This document shows, piece by piece, positions 17,514 to 26,700 of a stretch of 64,000 nucleotides of DNA. How positions within the stretch are numbered: the first letter of the stretch is position 1; the number at the start of each line of letters is the position of its first letter. The stretch lies in assembly GCF_000024865.1 (NCBI RefSeq), contig NC_013595.1, positions 2,356,001-2,420,000 on the forward strand, given 5' to 3'. Origin of the DNA: Streptosporangium roseum DSM 43021. Its GTDB lineage: Bacteria > Actinomycetota > Actinomycetes > Streptosporangiales > Streptosporangiaceae. The translations under genes and the position numbers were made by a program. The notes under the pieces are model-generated. The model had not been told where the DNA came from and did not search any database. It was given only the letters and a program-made list of their open reading frames with translations.

Positions 17514-18965
17514 ATGGTGAACCTGACCGTTCCCCAATTGCTCAGAGACCGGGCCTCCGCCGACCCCGACGGGGTCGCGCTGATCGTGCACGGCTCGGCA
17601 CCGCTCACCTATCGCCAGTGGTACGAGCGGTCCGCTGTGATCGCGAACGGCCTGGTCGCGCGCGGTGTCACCAAGGGCGATCGGGTGGGTCTGGTCTTCG
17701 GGAGCGCGGACTGGGCGGACTACGCGGTGGCGTTCTGCGGGGTACTGGCGGCCGGAGCCGCCGCGGTGCCGCTGTCGGACCGCCTCGCCTCCGCTGACCT
17801 GCGCTTCATGCTGGAACACTGCGGTGCGGCCGGAGTGATCCATGCCGGCGGGCTCACCGTGCCCGAGATCGGATGGAGCGCCACGCTCGACGGCCTGCGG
17901 ACCGAAACGTCCTATGAGACGGCCGATCCCGCGCCCGGAGACCTCGCGCAGATCCTCTACACCTCCGGCACGACGGGCCGCCCCAAGGGGGTGTCGGCCA
18001 CCCATGCCAACCTGGCCTACGGCTGCGGCGCCAGGCGCCGCCCGTTCGCGCACTCCGCGCACCTGCTCCACGCCTTCCCGATCGGCACGAACGCCGGCCA
18101 GGCCATGCTGATCAACGCGCTCGACGCCCACCCGGCCGTGGTGACGCTGCCGCGCTTCACCCCCGGCCGCTTCGCCGCGCTGATCGAGTCCTACCGGGCG
18201 GGGACGGTCTTCCTCGTCCCCGCGATGGCCATCGAGCTGATCAACGCCGGAGTCGGCGAGCGGCACGACCTGTCCGGCGTGCTGCTGCTCGGCTCGGCCG
18301 CGGCGCCGCTGCCCTCGGCCGTCGCCCAGGCGCTGACCACGGCCTTCCCCAACGCGACGATCACCAACTACTACACCTCGACCGAGGCCGCCCCCGCTCA
18401 GACGATCATGATGTTCGACCCGGAGCGGCCCGGCAGCGTCGGCCGCGCGGTGGCCGGCGGACGGGTCAGGATCGCCACCGCGGAAGGCACGCCGCTCGCG
18501 CCGGGGGAGACCGGCGAGGTCTGGATGCGGTCCCCGGCCGTGCCGCGCGCCTACTACGGCGATCCCGGGAGCGGGACCTTCCGCGACGGCTGGGTGCGGA
18601 TGGGCGACCTCGGCCGCATCGACGCGGAGGGCTACCTCTACCTCGTCGACCGGGAGGGCGACGTGGTGAAGTCGGGCGCCTACAAGGTCTCCACGATCCA
18701 CGTCGAGGAGGCCGTCTACCAGCACCCCGACGTGGTCGAGGCGGCGGCCTTCGGGGTCCCGCACCCCGTGCTCGGAACCGTCGTGGCCGTCGCCATGGCC
18801 ACCCGAGCCCCGCTCACCCCCGAGGAACTGCGGATCTTCCTCAAGGACCGGCTCGCCCCGCACGAGCTGCCCGCGCACGTGACCACCGTCGACGCCCTGC
18901 CGCGCAACAACGGCGGGAAGGTCGACAAGCGGGCCCTGCGCCGGAGCATGGAGGACGTGCGATGA
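17514..18965 (+). CDS. AMP-dependent acyl-CoA synthetase / acyl-ACP ligase
   Basis: This is a 483-residue class I adenylate-forming enzyme: P-loop YTSGTTGRPKG (about 145-155), YYTSTEAAP, a GDLGR-type motif (MGDLGRIDAEGYLYLVDREGD) and the C-terminal catalytic Lys in NNGGKVDKRAL. It lacks an NRPS carrier domain and resembles acyl-CoA or fatty-acyl-AMP ligases more than amino acid A domains, so it probably activates a carboxylic acid. It is the first gene of the plus arm, with a strong GGGAGG site 5 bases before ATG 17514. It overlaps the next C-domain gene by ATGA, which suggests it loads the carrier protein two genes downstream. Confidence 0.88.
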   Translation: MVNLTVPQLLRDRASADPDGVALIVHGSAPLTYRQWYERSAVIANGLVARGVTKGDRVGLVFGSADWADYAVAFCGVLAAGAAAVPLSDRLASADLRFMLEHCGAAGVIHAGGLTVPEIGWSATLDGLRTETSYETADPAPGDLAQILYTSGTTGRPKGVSATHANLAYGCGARRRPFAHSAHLLHAFPIGTNAGQAMLINALDAHPAVVTLPRFTPGRFAALIESYRAGTVFLVPAMAIELINAGVGERHDLSGVLLLGSAAAPLPSAVAQALTTAFPNATITNYYTSTEAAPAQTIMMFDPERPGSVGRAVAGGRVRIATAEGTPLAPGETGEVWMRSPAVPRAYYGDPGSGTFRDGWVRMGDLGRIDAEGYLYLVDREGDVVKSGAYKVSTIHVEEAVYQHPDVVEAAAFGVPHPVLGTVVAVAMATRAPLTPEELRIFLKDRLAPHELPAHVTTVDALPRNNGGKVDKRALRRSMEDVR

Positions 18966-20368
18966 CCGGCGGCACACCGGCCCCGCGGGAAGGCGGGGCC
19001 GCCTTCACCGGGCAGGGGGCGGGCGACGTCGCCCGGGGGGAGACGGGCGGGGGCGCCCCCTCCCGAGGGGAGGCCGCCCTCTCCCGGCACGAGGTCACCT
19101 TCACCCAGCAGGGGATGTGGGTCACCGAGCAGGCCGTGAAGGTGGGAACGGCCTACCACATGCCGCTCCTCGTCCACCTGCGCGGCGAGCTCGACACCGG
19201 CGCGCTCCTGGCGGCCTGCGCGGCGGTCGTGGACCGGCACCCGATGCTGCGCGGCGTGGTGGCGGAGGTGGACGACGAGCTGCGGCTCGTGCCCGGCGCC
19301 GAGATCCCCGTACGGCGGGCGCCCGGCTCTGCGAGCGGGTCCCCGGACGGCGCTCCCGGTGGTTCCCCGACCGGCTCCCCGGACGGCGCTCCGGGAGCGG
19401 AAGGGGCGGAGGGCCTGGACGCGGCCGTGCGGGAGGAGATCCTGCGCGACTTCGACCTGGAGCACGGCCCCCTGGCCAGGTTCACCCTGTTCGAGACCGG
19501 CCCCGGGCGGCACCTGCTCGTCTTCGTCGCCCACCACCTGATCTTCGACGGCCAGTCCAAGGACATCCTGGTCCGCGACCTGGCCGCGTTCTACAACGGC
19601 GAACGGCCGCCCCCGCTGCCCGAGATCGACCATGGCCGGTCCGAGCGCGACCGGGTGGCGGCCATGCTCCCGGCCGCGAAGGAGTTCTGGGCACCCCGGT
19701 GGCGTGATCCGGGCGAGACCGTGCTGCTGGGCCGGGCGCTGCGGTCCCGGCGGGCGGGCGAGGGCCGGGTCCTGCGGCTCACCGCCGACCCGTCGGTCCC
19801 CGGGCTCACCCGGTTCGAGGTGCTGCTGGCCGCGCTGCACGTCCTGCTCTCCGGGTACGGCAACGCCGAGGTGACCACCGCCGTCGACCTGTCCACCCGG
19901 CCGGCCGAGGCGGTGGACCACATCGGCCTGTTCGTCAACGAGCTCCCGGTCGCCTCCGCCCCGTCCCCGGAGGCGACCTTCCGGGAGTTCGCCACCGGGC
20001 TCCGCGCCGAGCTGCGCCAGGTCTACCGGTTCCGGCAGGTGCCGCTGACCCGGGCGATGCCCCGCATCCGGCCCCACGCCGCGCTGGTCCCCGTCTCGGT
20101 CAGCTACCGCACCCGCCACGAGGCCGACCCGGTGTTCACCGGACTGGACGCCTCGGTGGAGTGGACGGTCTTCAACCACGCGGTCCGCGGCGCGCTGCAC
20201 CTGCAGTGCGTGGACGGTCCCGGCGGGCTCACCATCAGCCTGCGTCACGATCCCGAGGCGGTCCCGGACGCCCCACGGGTGGCCGATGACCTGCGTCTCC
20301 TCCTGGAACGCGCCACCCACGACCCCGACCTGCCGCTCAAAGAAATACTGAACGAAATTCTGGAGTAA
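18962..20368 (+). CDS. Stand-alone NRPS condensation domain protein (plus arm)
   Basis: This is a 468-residue single condensation domain with intact HHLIFDG (His191, His192 to Gly197). A Gly/Ala-rich N-terminal extension of about 40 residues and a repetitive insertion (about 120-145: SGSPDGAPGG and TGSPDGAPGA) are disordered, and no A or T domain is attached. Its ATG overlaps the acyl-ligase stop and the gene is followed at once by a carrier-protein gene, so the three likely act as a unit that activates, carries and condenses one building block. It is not closely similar to the minus-arm stand-alone C protein beyond family features. Confidence 0.87.
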   Translation: MTGGTPAPREGGAAFTGQGAGDVARGETGGGAPSRGEAALSRHEVTFTQQGMWVTEQAVKVGTAYHMPLLVHLRGELDTGALLAACAAVVDRHPMLRGVVAEVDDELRLVPGAEIPVRRAPGSASGSPDGAPGGSPTGSPDGAPGAEGAEGLDAAVREEILRDFDLEHGPLARFTLFETGPGRHLLVFVAHHLIFDGQSKDILVRDLAAFYNGERPPPLPEIDHGRSERDRVAAMLPAAKEFWAPRWRDPGETVLLGRALRSRRAGEGRVLRLTADPSVPGLTRFEVLLAALHVLLSGYGNAEVTTAVDLSTRPAEAVDHIGLFVNELPVASAPSPEATFREFATGLRAELRQVYRFRQVPLTRAMPRIRPHAALVPVSVSYRTRHEADPVFTGLDASVEWTVFNHAVRGALHLQCVDGPGGLTISLRHDPEAVPDAPRVADDLRLLLERATHDPDLPLKEILNEILE

Positions 20369-20371
20369 GAG

Positions 20372-20602
20372 ATGGGTTCCGTCACCACCCTCACCGAGCA
20401 GGTACGCGAGATCTGGGAGGAAGTCCTGGGCATCTCGCCGATCGACGACCACGACGACATCTTCGACCTGGGCGGCCACTCCCTGACCATCACCCAGATC
20501 ATCGCCCGCATGCGCAAGCGCCTGGACATCGAGGTCTCGCTGGACGCCTTCTTCGACAACCCGACCATCGCCGGGATCGTGGAGTCACTCGGCGATGACT
20601 GA
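20372..20602 (+). CDS. Stand-alone peptidyl carrier protein (plus arm)
   Basis: This 76-residue carrier protein has the canonical DDIFDLGGHSLTITQ motif. Ser37 is the predicted phosphopantetheine site. GGAG sits 6 bases before ATG 20372, three bases after the C-domain stop. The stop overlaps the E1alpha start by 8 bases. It is placed between the ligase-C unit and the 2-oxoacid dehydrogenase genes, so it could receive an acyl group either from the ligase or from the E2 lipoyl arm. Confidence 0.92.
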   Translation: MGSVTTLTEQVREIWEEVLGISPIDDHDDIFDLGGHSLTITQIIARMRKRLDIEVSLDAFFDNPTIAGIVESLGDD

Positions 20603-21518
20603 GACCCTCGACCGGCTCCGCCTGTCCCGCCTCGGCGACGACGACCTGGAGCTGCTGCTGCAGGTGCGGCACTTCGAGCTGAAACTCCTGGAGCTGTACG
20701 GCAGGGGAGAGCTCAACGGCACCACGCACACCTGCCTCGGCCAGGAGTACGTCCCGGTGGCACTGCGCCCGCTGCTCGGCCCGGCCGACCACGTCTTCAG
20801 CAACCACCGGGGCCACGGCCACTACCTGTCCACGTTCCGGGACCCGCACGGCCTGCTCGCCGAGATCATGGGCAGGGAGGGCGCGGTCTGCGGAGGCGTC
20901 GGCGGCAGCCAGCACATCCACCGCGACCGCTACATGTCCACCGGCGTGCAGGGGGAGAGCCTGCCCGTGGCCGCCGGGGTCGCGCTCCACCTCAAGCGGA
21001 CCGAGCCCGGCACGCTGGCGTGCGTCTACATCGGCGACGGCACGTGGGGCGAGGGGGCGGTCTACGAGGCGCTGAACCTCGCCGCGCTCTGGGAGCTCCC
21101 GCTGCTGGTGGTGGTGGAGAACAACGGCATCGCCCAGTCCACCCCGACCGCGTCGCAGATGGCGGGTACCGTCGGGAGCCGTGCGGCGGCGTTCGGCATC
21201 CGGCACCACCTGGTCGTCTCCACCGACGTCAACGAGATCCGGGCCGCGCTCACCCCCCTGGTCGCGGGGGTGCGCCGGGCCCGGCCGCTGGTGGTGGAGT
21301 TCGTGACCCACCGGCTCGGCCCGCACAGCAAGGGCGACGACATCCGTCCGGCCGGCGCCGTACAGGCCGCCAGGGACAACGACTGGTACGACCGCTACGC
21401 CCGCGATCACCCCGACCAGTTCCAGCGGTTCGACGGGCAGGTCAGGGCGGAGATCCAGGCGATCGCCGACGAGGTCGCCGCCCGCCCGCCCTCCCGATGG
21501 GAGGGATCGTGCGCGTAG
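20595..21518 (+). CDS. 2-oxoacid dehydrogenase E1 alpha subunit (TPP-dependent)
   Basis: This 307-residue protein has the thiamine-diphosphate motif GDGTWGEGAVYEALNLAALW through VVVENN (Gly147 onward), the SNHRGHGHYLS substrate/phosphorylation loop and GGSQHIH, as in pyruvate, acetoin or branched-chain E1 alpha chains. It decarboxylates a 2-oxoacid and passes the acyl group to E2 lipoamide together with E1beta. It is somewhat shorter than housekeeping E1 alpha chains (about 320-370 residues). It overlaps the carrier-protein gene upstream and E1beta downstream, which makes a biosynthetic role much more likely than central metabolism. The 2-oxoacid substrate cannot be read from sequence. Confidence 0.9.
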   Translation: MTETLDRLRLSRLGDDDLELLLQVRHFELKLLELYGRGELNGTTHTCLGQEYVPVALRPLLGPADHVFSNHRGHGHYLSTFRDPHGLLAEIMGREGAVCGGVGGSQHIHRDRYMSTGVQGESLPVAAGVALHLKRTEPGTLACVYIGDGTWGEGAVYEALNLAALWELPLLVVVENNGIAQSTPTASQMAGTVGSRAAAFGIRHHLVVSTDVNEIRAALTPLVAGVRRARPLVVEFVTHRLGPHSKGDDIRPAGAVQAARDNDWYDRYARDHPDQFQRFDGQVRAEIQAIADEVAARPPSRWEGSCA

Positions 21519-22492
21519 CCGAGAACCTGAACGCCGCCCTGCACGGGCTGCTGGACGACGATCCCACCGCCTACATGATCGGCGAGGACATCCTCGACCC
21601 GTACGGCGGCGCCTTCAAGGTCACCAAGGGCCTGTCGACCCGCTTCCCCGGCAGGGTGATCGGCACCCCGATCAGCGAGGGCGCCCTGACCGGCGTCGCG
21701 GCGGGGCTGGCGCTGACCGGCAACACGGCGGTGGCCGAGATCATGTTCGGCGACTTCGTGGCGCTCGCCTTCGACCAGCTCTGCAACTTCGCGAGCAAGT
21801 CGGTCTCCATGTACGGCAGGCGGCTGCCGCTGCGGATGGTGGTGCGCTGCCCGACCGGCGGCGGCCGGGGTTACGGCCCCACGCACAGCCAGAGCCTGCA
21901 GAAGCACTTCGTCGGCATGCCGGGGCTGTCGCTGTATGAGATGTCCCCTTTCCACGACAACCGCGCCGTGCTCGCCGCGATGCTGGAGCGGGGCGAGCCG
22001 TGCGTGTTCTTCGAGGACAAGGTCCTCTACACCCGGCAGATGGACCAGGTCGACCCGCTTTTCACGGTGCGCCGTGAGGGCGAGCTGGCCGTGGTCGACC
22101 TGCGCGGCCCGGACGCCCGGCCCGACTGCGTGATCATCGCGCCGGGCGGGATGGCGCACCGGGCGCTGGCCGCGATGCGGTCCCTGCTGGTGGAGCAGGA
22201 GATCTCCTGCCGGCTGCTGGTCCCGTCCCGGCTCTACCCGCTGGACGTCGACACGCTGCTGCCGTTCCTGGGGGAGGTCGTCCTGGTCGCCGAGGAGAGC
22301 ACGGCCGGCGGCACCTGGGGCAGCGAGGTCGCCCACCTCCTGCACGCCCGCCTCTGGGGCCGCCTGCGCGGCCCCGTCCGCCTCGTCCACTCCCGGGCCA
22401 GCGTGATCCCCACCGCCGCCCACCTCGAGAACGAGGTCCTGGTGGGGGAGTCCACGATCCACCACGCCGTACGAGAGGCCCTGCGTGGCTGA
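21509..22492 (+). CDS. 2-oxoacid dehydrogenase E1 beta subunit
   Basis: This 327-residue transketolase-like beta chain has GEDILDPYGGAFKVTKGL, TPISEGALTGVAAGLAL, MFGDFVALAFDQLCNFASK and the C-terminal LVAEESTAGGTWGSEV. It forms the E1 heterotetramer with the preceding gene. GTG 21509 is chosen because GGAGG lies 4 bases upstream and it overlaps the E1alpha stop; an in-frame ATG at 21497 lacks an RBS. Its length matches the family (about 325). It ends overlapping the E2 GTG. Confidence 0.9.
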   Translation: MRVAENLNAALHGLLDDDPTAYMIGEDILDPYGGAFKVTKGLSTRFPGRVIGTPISEGALTGVAAGLALTGNTAVAEIMFGDFVALAFDQLCNFASKSVSMYGRRLPLRMVVRCPTGGGRGYGPTHSQSLQKHFVGMPGLSLYEMSPFHDNRAVLAAMLERGEPCVFFEDKVLYTRQMDQVDPLFTVRREGELAVVDLRGPDARPDCVIIAPGGMAHRALAAMRSLLVEQEISCRLLVPSRLYPLDVDTLLPFLGEVVLVAEESTAGGTWGSEVAHLLHARLWGRLRGPVRLVHSRASVIPTAAHLENEVLVGESTIHHAVREALRG

Positions 22493-23738
22493 CATCCGCG
22501 TCCCCAAGCTCAACAACAACGACACCGAGTACCTGGTCGTGGAGTGGCTCGTCGAAGACGGCAAGCCCGTCCAGGCAGGAGACCCCGTCGCCGTCCTGGA
22601 GACCTCCAAGGCGGCCGACGAGCTGGAGGCCGCCGAGCCCGGCCACCTCCACCACGTGGCCGGGCTCAACACCTGGATCGCCCCCGGCGCCGTCCTCGCC
22701 CGGATCACCCCCGAGGCCGTCCCGGAGGCCGTCCCGGAGGCGTCCACCGACGCGCAGGCCGCCGCCGGGGCGGTTCCCGCTTCCGCCGCGGCCTCGGACA
22801 CGACGCCCGCTCCCGCGGACGTCCCCGCGACCGGCGCCCCGGTCATCACCGACCCCGCCCGCGCCCTGATGGACGCACTCGGGGTCACCGTCGCCCAGGT
22901 CACGGCCCTGGGCCTGCCCGTCATCCGCCGCGTCGACGTGGAACGCCTGGCCGGGAGCGCCGGCGCGCCGCCGGCCACCGGCGGGCACGCCGGAGCCGAC
23001 GGCGGGGATCCCGGACAGGTCCGAGCCGCCGGCGGTCCCGCCCCGCAGGCGGGGGAGCGGGCCGGAGCGGAGGGTTCCGACGGTACGGCGGGCACGCATC
23101 CGCTCTCCAGGGTGCAGCGGGCCGTGGCCAGAGCGGTCACGACCTCGCACGGGACCATCCCCGCCGCCTACACGGTGGTGAAGTTCGACGTGGGGCCGCT
23201 GCTGGAGCGGACCAGGGGGCTGAGCAGGGAGGTCCGCAGGCCGGTCGGGCTGGCGGAGCTGTTCGTCCAGGCCGTGGCCGCGCTGCATCCGGCGTTCCCG
23301 CTGTTCTTCGCCTCGATCGACGGGGACCGGGCCCGGCCGGCGGAGGCGCCCCGGATCGGCGTCACCTTCGACATGGGCCAGGGCCTCTACGTGCCGGTCG
23401 TCCACGACACCGGATCGCTCCGGGAGATCGCCGACACGCTCATGCGCTACCGGCTGGCGGCCACCGAGGGCGACTTCCGGGAGAGGGACCTCACCGGCGC
23501 CAACATCGCCGTCACCCTGCACACCGACGCCGACGTGATCCTCGCGATCCCCTTCGTCTTCCCCGGCACGGTCTGCGCGCTCGCGATCACCTCGCCGCAG
23601 CCCGAGGTCGTCCTCGGCGAGGACGGCGCCGTGACGACGAGAACCGTCGCGAACATCGGCCTCGCCTACGACCACCGACTGATCAACGGCCGGGACGCCG
23701 CGCTGTTCCTCGCCGCCCTCCGGATGGAGCTGCATTGA
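22485..23738 (+). CDS. 2-oxoacid dehydrogenase E2 acyltransferase
   Basis: This 417-residue protein has a lipoyl domain (1-77) with the lipoylated Lys42 in VLETSKAADELEA, a peripheral-subunit-binding-like stretch (about 123-160), an Ala/Gly-rich linker, and a catalytic domain from about 210. The active-site motif is YDHRLINGRDAA: His397 is kept, but the usual Asp of DHRxxDG is Asn401. No E3 (dihydrolipoamide dehydrogenase) gene is linked, so reoxidation would need a chromosomal E3. Next to carrier proteins, the acyl acceptor could be CoA or a phosphopantetheine arm. That is an inference. Confidence 0.88.
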   Translation: MADIRVPKLNNNDTEYLVVEWLVEDGKPVQAGDPVAVLETSKAADELEAAEPGHLHHVAGLNTWIAPGAVLARITPEAVPEAVPEASTDAQAAAGAVPASAAASDTTPAPADVPATGAPVITDPARALMDALGVTVAQVTALGLPVIRRVDVERLAGSAGAPPATGGHAGADGGDPGQVRAAGGPAPQAGERAGAEGSDGTAGTHPLSRVQRAVARAVTTSHGTIPAAYTVVKFDVGPLLERTRGLSREVRRPVGLAELFVQAVAALHPAFPLFFASIDGDRARPAEAPRIGVTFDMGQGLYVPVVHDTGSLREIADTLMRYRLAATEGDFRERDLTGANIAVTLHTDADVILAIPFVFPGTVCALAITSPQPEVVLGEDGAVTTRTVANIGLAYDHRLINGRDAALFLAALRMELH

Positions 23739-26700
23739 CCGAGACGACGCTGTCGGACGCCAAGCGGGCGCTGCTCGCCCAGCGGCTCCGGCGCCGGGAG
23801 GAGTCCCGGACCATCACGGCCCGGGCCCCGGGAACCACCCCGCCCCTGTCCCACGCCCAGGAACGCCTGTGGTTCCTGGAGCAGTACCGCCCCGGCACCA
23901 CCACCTACACCGTCCCCGTCGCGGCGCGCCTGCGCGGGGACCTGGACGCCACCGCGCTGCGCCGGGCCCTGGACGAGATCGTCGCGCGCCACGAGGCCCT
24001 GCGGATGCGCTTCCTCACCACCGAGGACGGCACCCCCGAACTCGTGGTCGACGGGCCCCGCCCGGCCGAGCTGCGCGTCACCGAGGCGGCGGACCTGGAG
24101 GCGGCGGTCGAACTGCTCGACGCCGAGCTCGCCACCCCCTTCGACCTGGAGCACGGCCCGCTCTTCCGGACCGTCCTGGTACGGCTCGCGCCCGACGACC
24201 ACGTGCTGCTGATCGCCGCGCACCACACCGTCATCGACGGCTGGTCCAGCGACGTGATCATCCGTGAGCTGCTCGCCCTGCACGACGGCGCGACCCCGCC
24301 GCCCGCCCCGGTCGGCTACGGCGACTACGCCCTCTGGCAGCGCGGGCGCGAGCACCGCGGCGAGATCGACCACTGGCGGGAGAAGCTCGCCGGCCTGCCC
24401 GCCATCGAGCTGCCCACCGACCGGCCGCGCCCGGCCGAGCAGGGGTACGAGGGAGCCGCCCTCGACTTCCGGCTGGACGCCGACCTCACCCGGCGGCTCA
24501 CCGACCTGGGCAAGGCCGCCGGGGCGACGCCGTACATGACGCTGCTGGCGGCCTTCCAGGTGCTGCTGGCCCGCTACTCGGGACAGGCGGACTTCGCGGT
24601 CGGCTCCCCGGTCGCGGGCCGCGGCCTGCCGGAGCTGGACGGCGTCGTCGGCATGTTCGTCAACACGCTGGTGCTCCGCGCGGACCTGGCCGACGATCCG
24701 TCGTTCAGCACGTTCCTGGCCCGCACCCGCGAGACCGCGCTGGACGCCTTCGCGCACCAGGAACTCCCGTTCGACCAGCTCGTCAACGAGCTGAACGTGG
24801 TCCGCGACGTGAGCCGGTCGCCGCTCGTCCAGGTGACGTTCGCGCTGCAGAACTTCAAGGCCGGCGAGGAGGACGGGCGGGTCTCGTACGTCACCCTGCC
24901 GGCCAGGACCACCCGTTTCGACCTGGGCCTCTACCTGTTCGAGAACCCTGACGGGCTGGTCGGGAACTTCACCTACAGCACGGCGCTGTTCGATCCGGAG
25001 ACCGTGGAGCTGCTGGCGTCCCGGTTCGAGGCACTGCTGCGGTCCATCGTGGCGTCGCCGCGTACGCGGGTCGGAGAGCTCTCCCTGCTCTCCGAGGACG
25101 AGCGGGACCTGGTCCTCGGCTTCGGCTCCAGCGCCGCCCCGGCACCCGCCGGCCACGACCTGCTCCACGACCTCGTCACCGCGCAGGCCGCGCTGACCCC
25201 CGGCGCCACGGCCGTGGTCTGCGGCGACTCCCTGACCTACGCCGAGCTCGACGACCGCTCCACCCGGATCGCCGCCCTGCTGAGGAACCGCTACGGCGTC
25301 GGCCCCGACACCCGGGTCGGCGTGTTCCTGGAGCAGTCCACCGACCTCGCGGCGGCCGTCATCGGCGTCCTGAAGGCGGGCGGCTCCTACGTCCCCCTCG
25401 ACCCCAAGCAGCCCCGCGACCGGCTGGCCCACATGCTCGGCGACGCCGGAGCCGTCGTCGTCGTCACCACCTCCGCCCTCCGCGACCTGGTCCCGGGGCC
25501 GCCGGCCGTCTGCCTGGACGAGGAGGCCCTGCGGGAGACCGCGTTCGAGGCGCCTCCGGTCACGGCCGACCACCTCGCGTACGTGATCTACACGTCGGGG
25601 ACGACCGGCCGGCCCAAGGGCGTCGGGGTGCAGCACCGGCAGGTGCTCACCTACCTGGCCGGGGTCAGGGAGCGGTTCGAGGTCGAGCCCGCGGCGGTCT
25701 ACACGCTGCTGCAGTCGCTCTCGTTCGACTTCGGGGTGACGATCTTCTACCTGTCGCTCATGACCGGCGGCGAGCTTCACCTGGTCGACCCGCAGTCGCC
25801 GGTGGAGGAACTCGCCGGGCAGCTCGGCCGTACCGACTACCTGAAGATGACCCCGTCCCATCTGGCCTCGCTGCTCGCCGACCCCGACATCGCCGACCCG
25901 GCCGACCTGCTCCCGCGCAAGCTGCTCGTCCTCGGCGGCGAGGCGTCCAAGTGGAGCTGGGCGCGGGAGCTGAGCGCGCACACCACCGTGGTCAACCACT
26001 ACGGCCCCACCGAGGCCACGGTCGGCATCTCCACCCACGCCGTCACCGGCGAGGCCGAGCGGTCGCTGAACCTCCCGATCGGCAGGCCGCTCCCCGGCGC
26101 CCGGGTCTACGTGCTGGACGAGCATCTGCGGCTCGTCCCGCCCGGCATGACCGGCGAGATCTACCTCGGCGGCGACCGGCTCGCCAGGGGATACCTCGGG
26201 CAGCCCGGCCTGACGGCGGACAGGTTCCTGCCCGACCCGTACGGCGAGCCCGGCGCGCGCATGTACCGGACCGGCGACCTCGGCCGCTGGCTGCCCTCGG
26301 GCGACCTGTGCTTCCTCGGCCGCCGTGACCTCCAGGTGAAGGTCCGGGGCTACCGGGTGGAGCTGTCGGAGATCGAGTCGGTCCTCACCGACCAGCCCGG
26401 CGTCGCGCACGCCGTCGTCGAGCTGCGCCAGGACCGGTTGATCGGCTACCTCGTCGGAGAGCGGACCAGCGTGAGCGAGCTGCGCGCGGCGCTCGGCGAG
26501 CGGCTCCCCGAATACATGATCCCCGCGCGGTTCGTCTGGCTGGACGAGCTGCCGCTGAAGTCGCACGGCAAGGTCGACCGGGCGAGGCTGCCCGAGCCCG
26601 ACGAGGAGCGGCCGGACCAGGAGGCCGGGTTCGTCCCGCCGCAGACGCCCGTCGAAGAGGCGATCGCGGGGGTATGGGCCCAGGTGCTCGGGCTGGTCCA

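Noticed and set aside
22544..23734. Upstream extension of the second NRPS across the E2 gene
   Set aside because: This stretch is Arg/Pro/Gly junk in the wrong frame over E2. The TTG at 23735 has an RBS and gives the normal start before the C domain.
20595..23738. Housekeeping pyruvate dehydrogenase
   Set aside because: The genes overlap carrier-protein and NRPS genes at both ends, and E3 is missing, so a cluster-specific role is far more likely.
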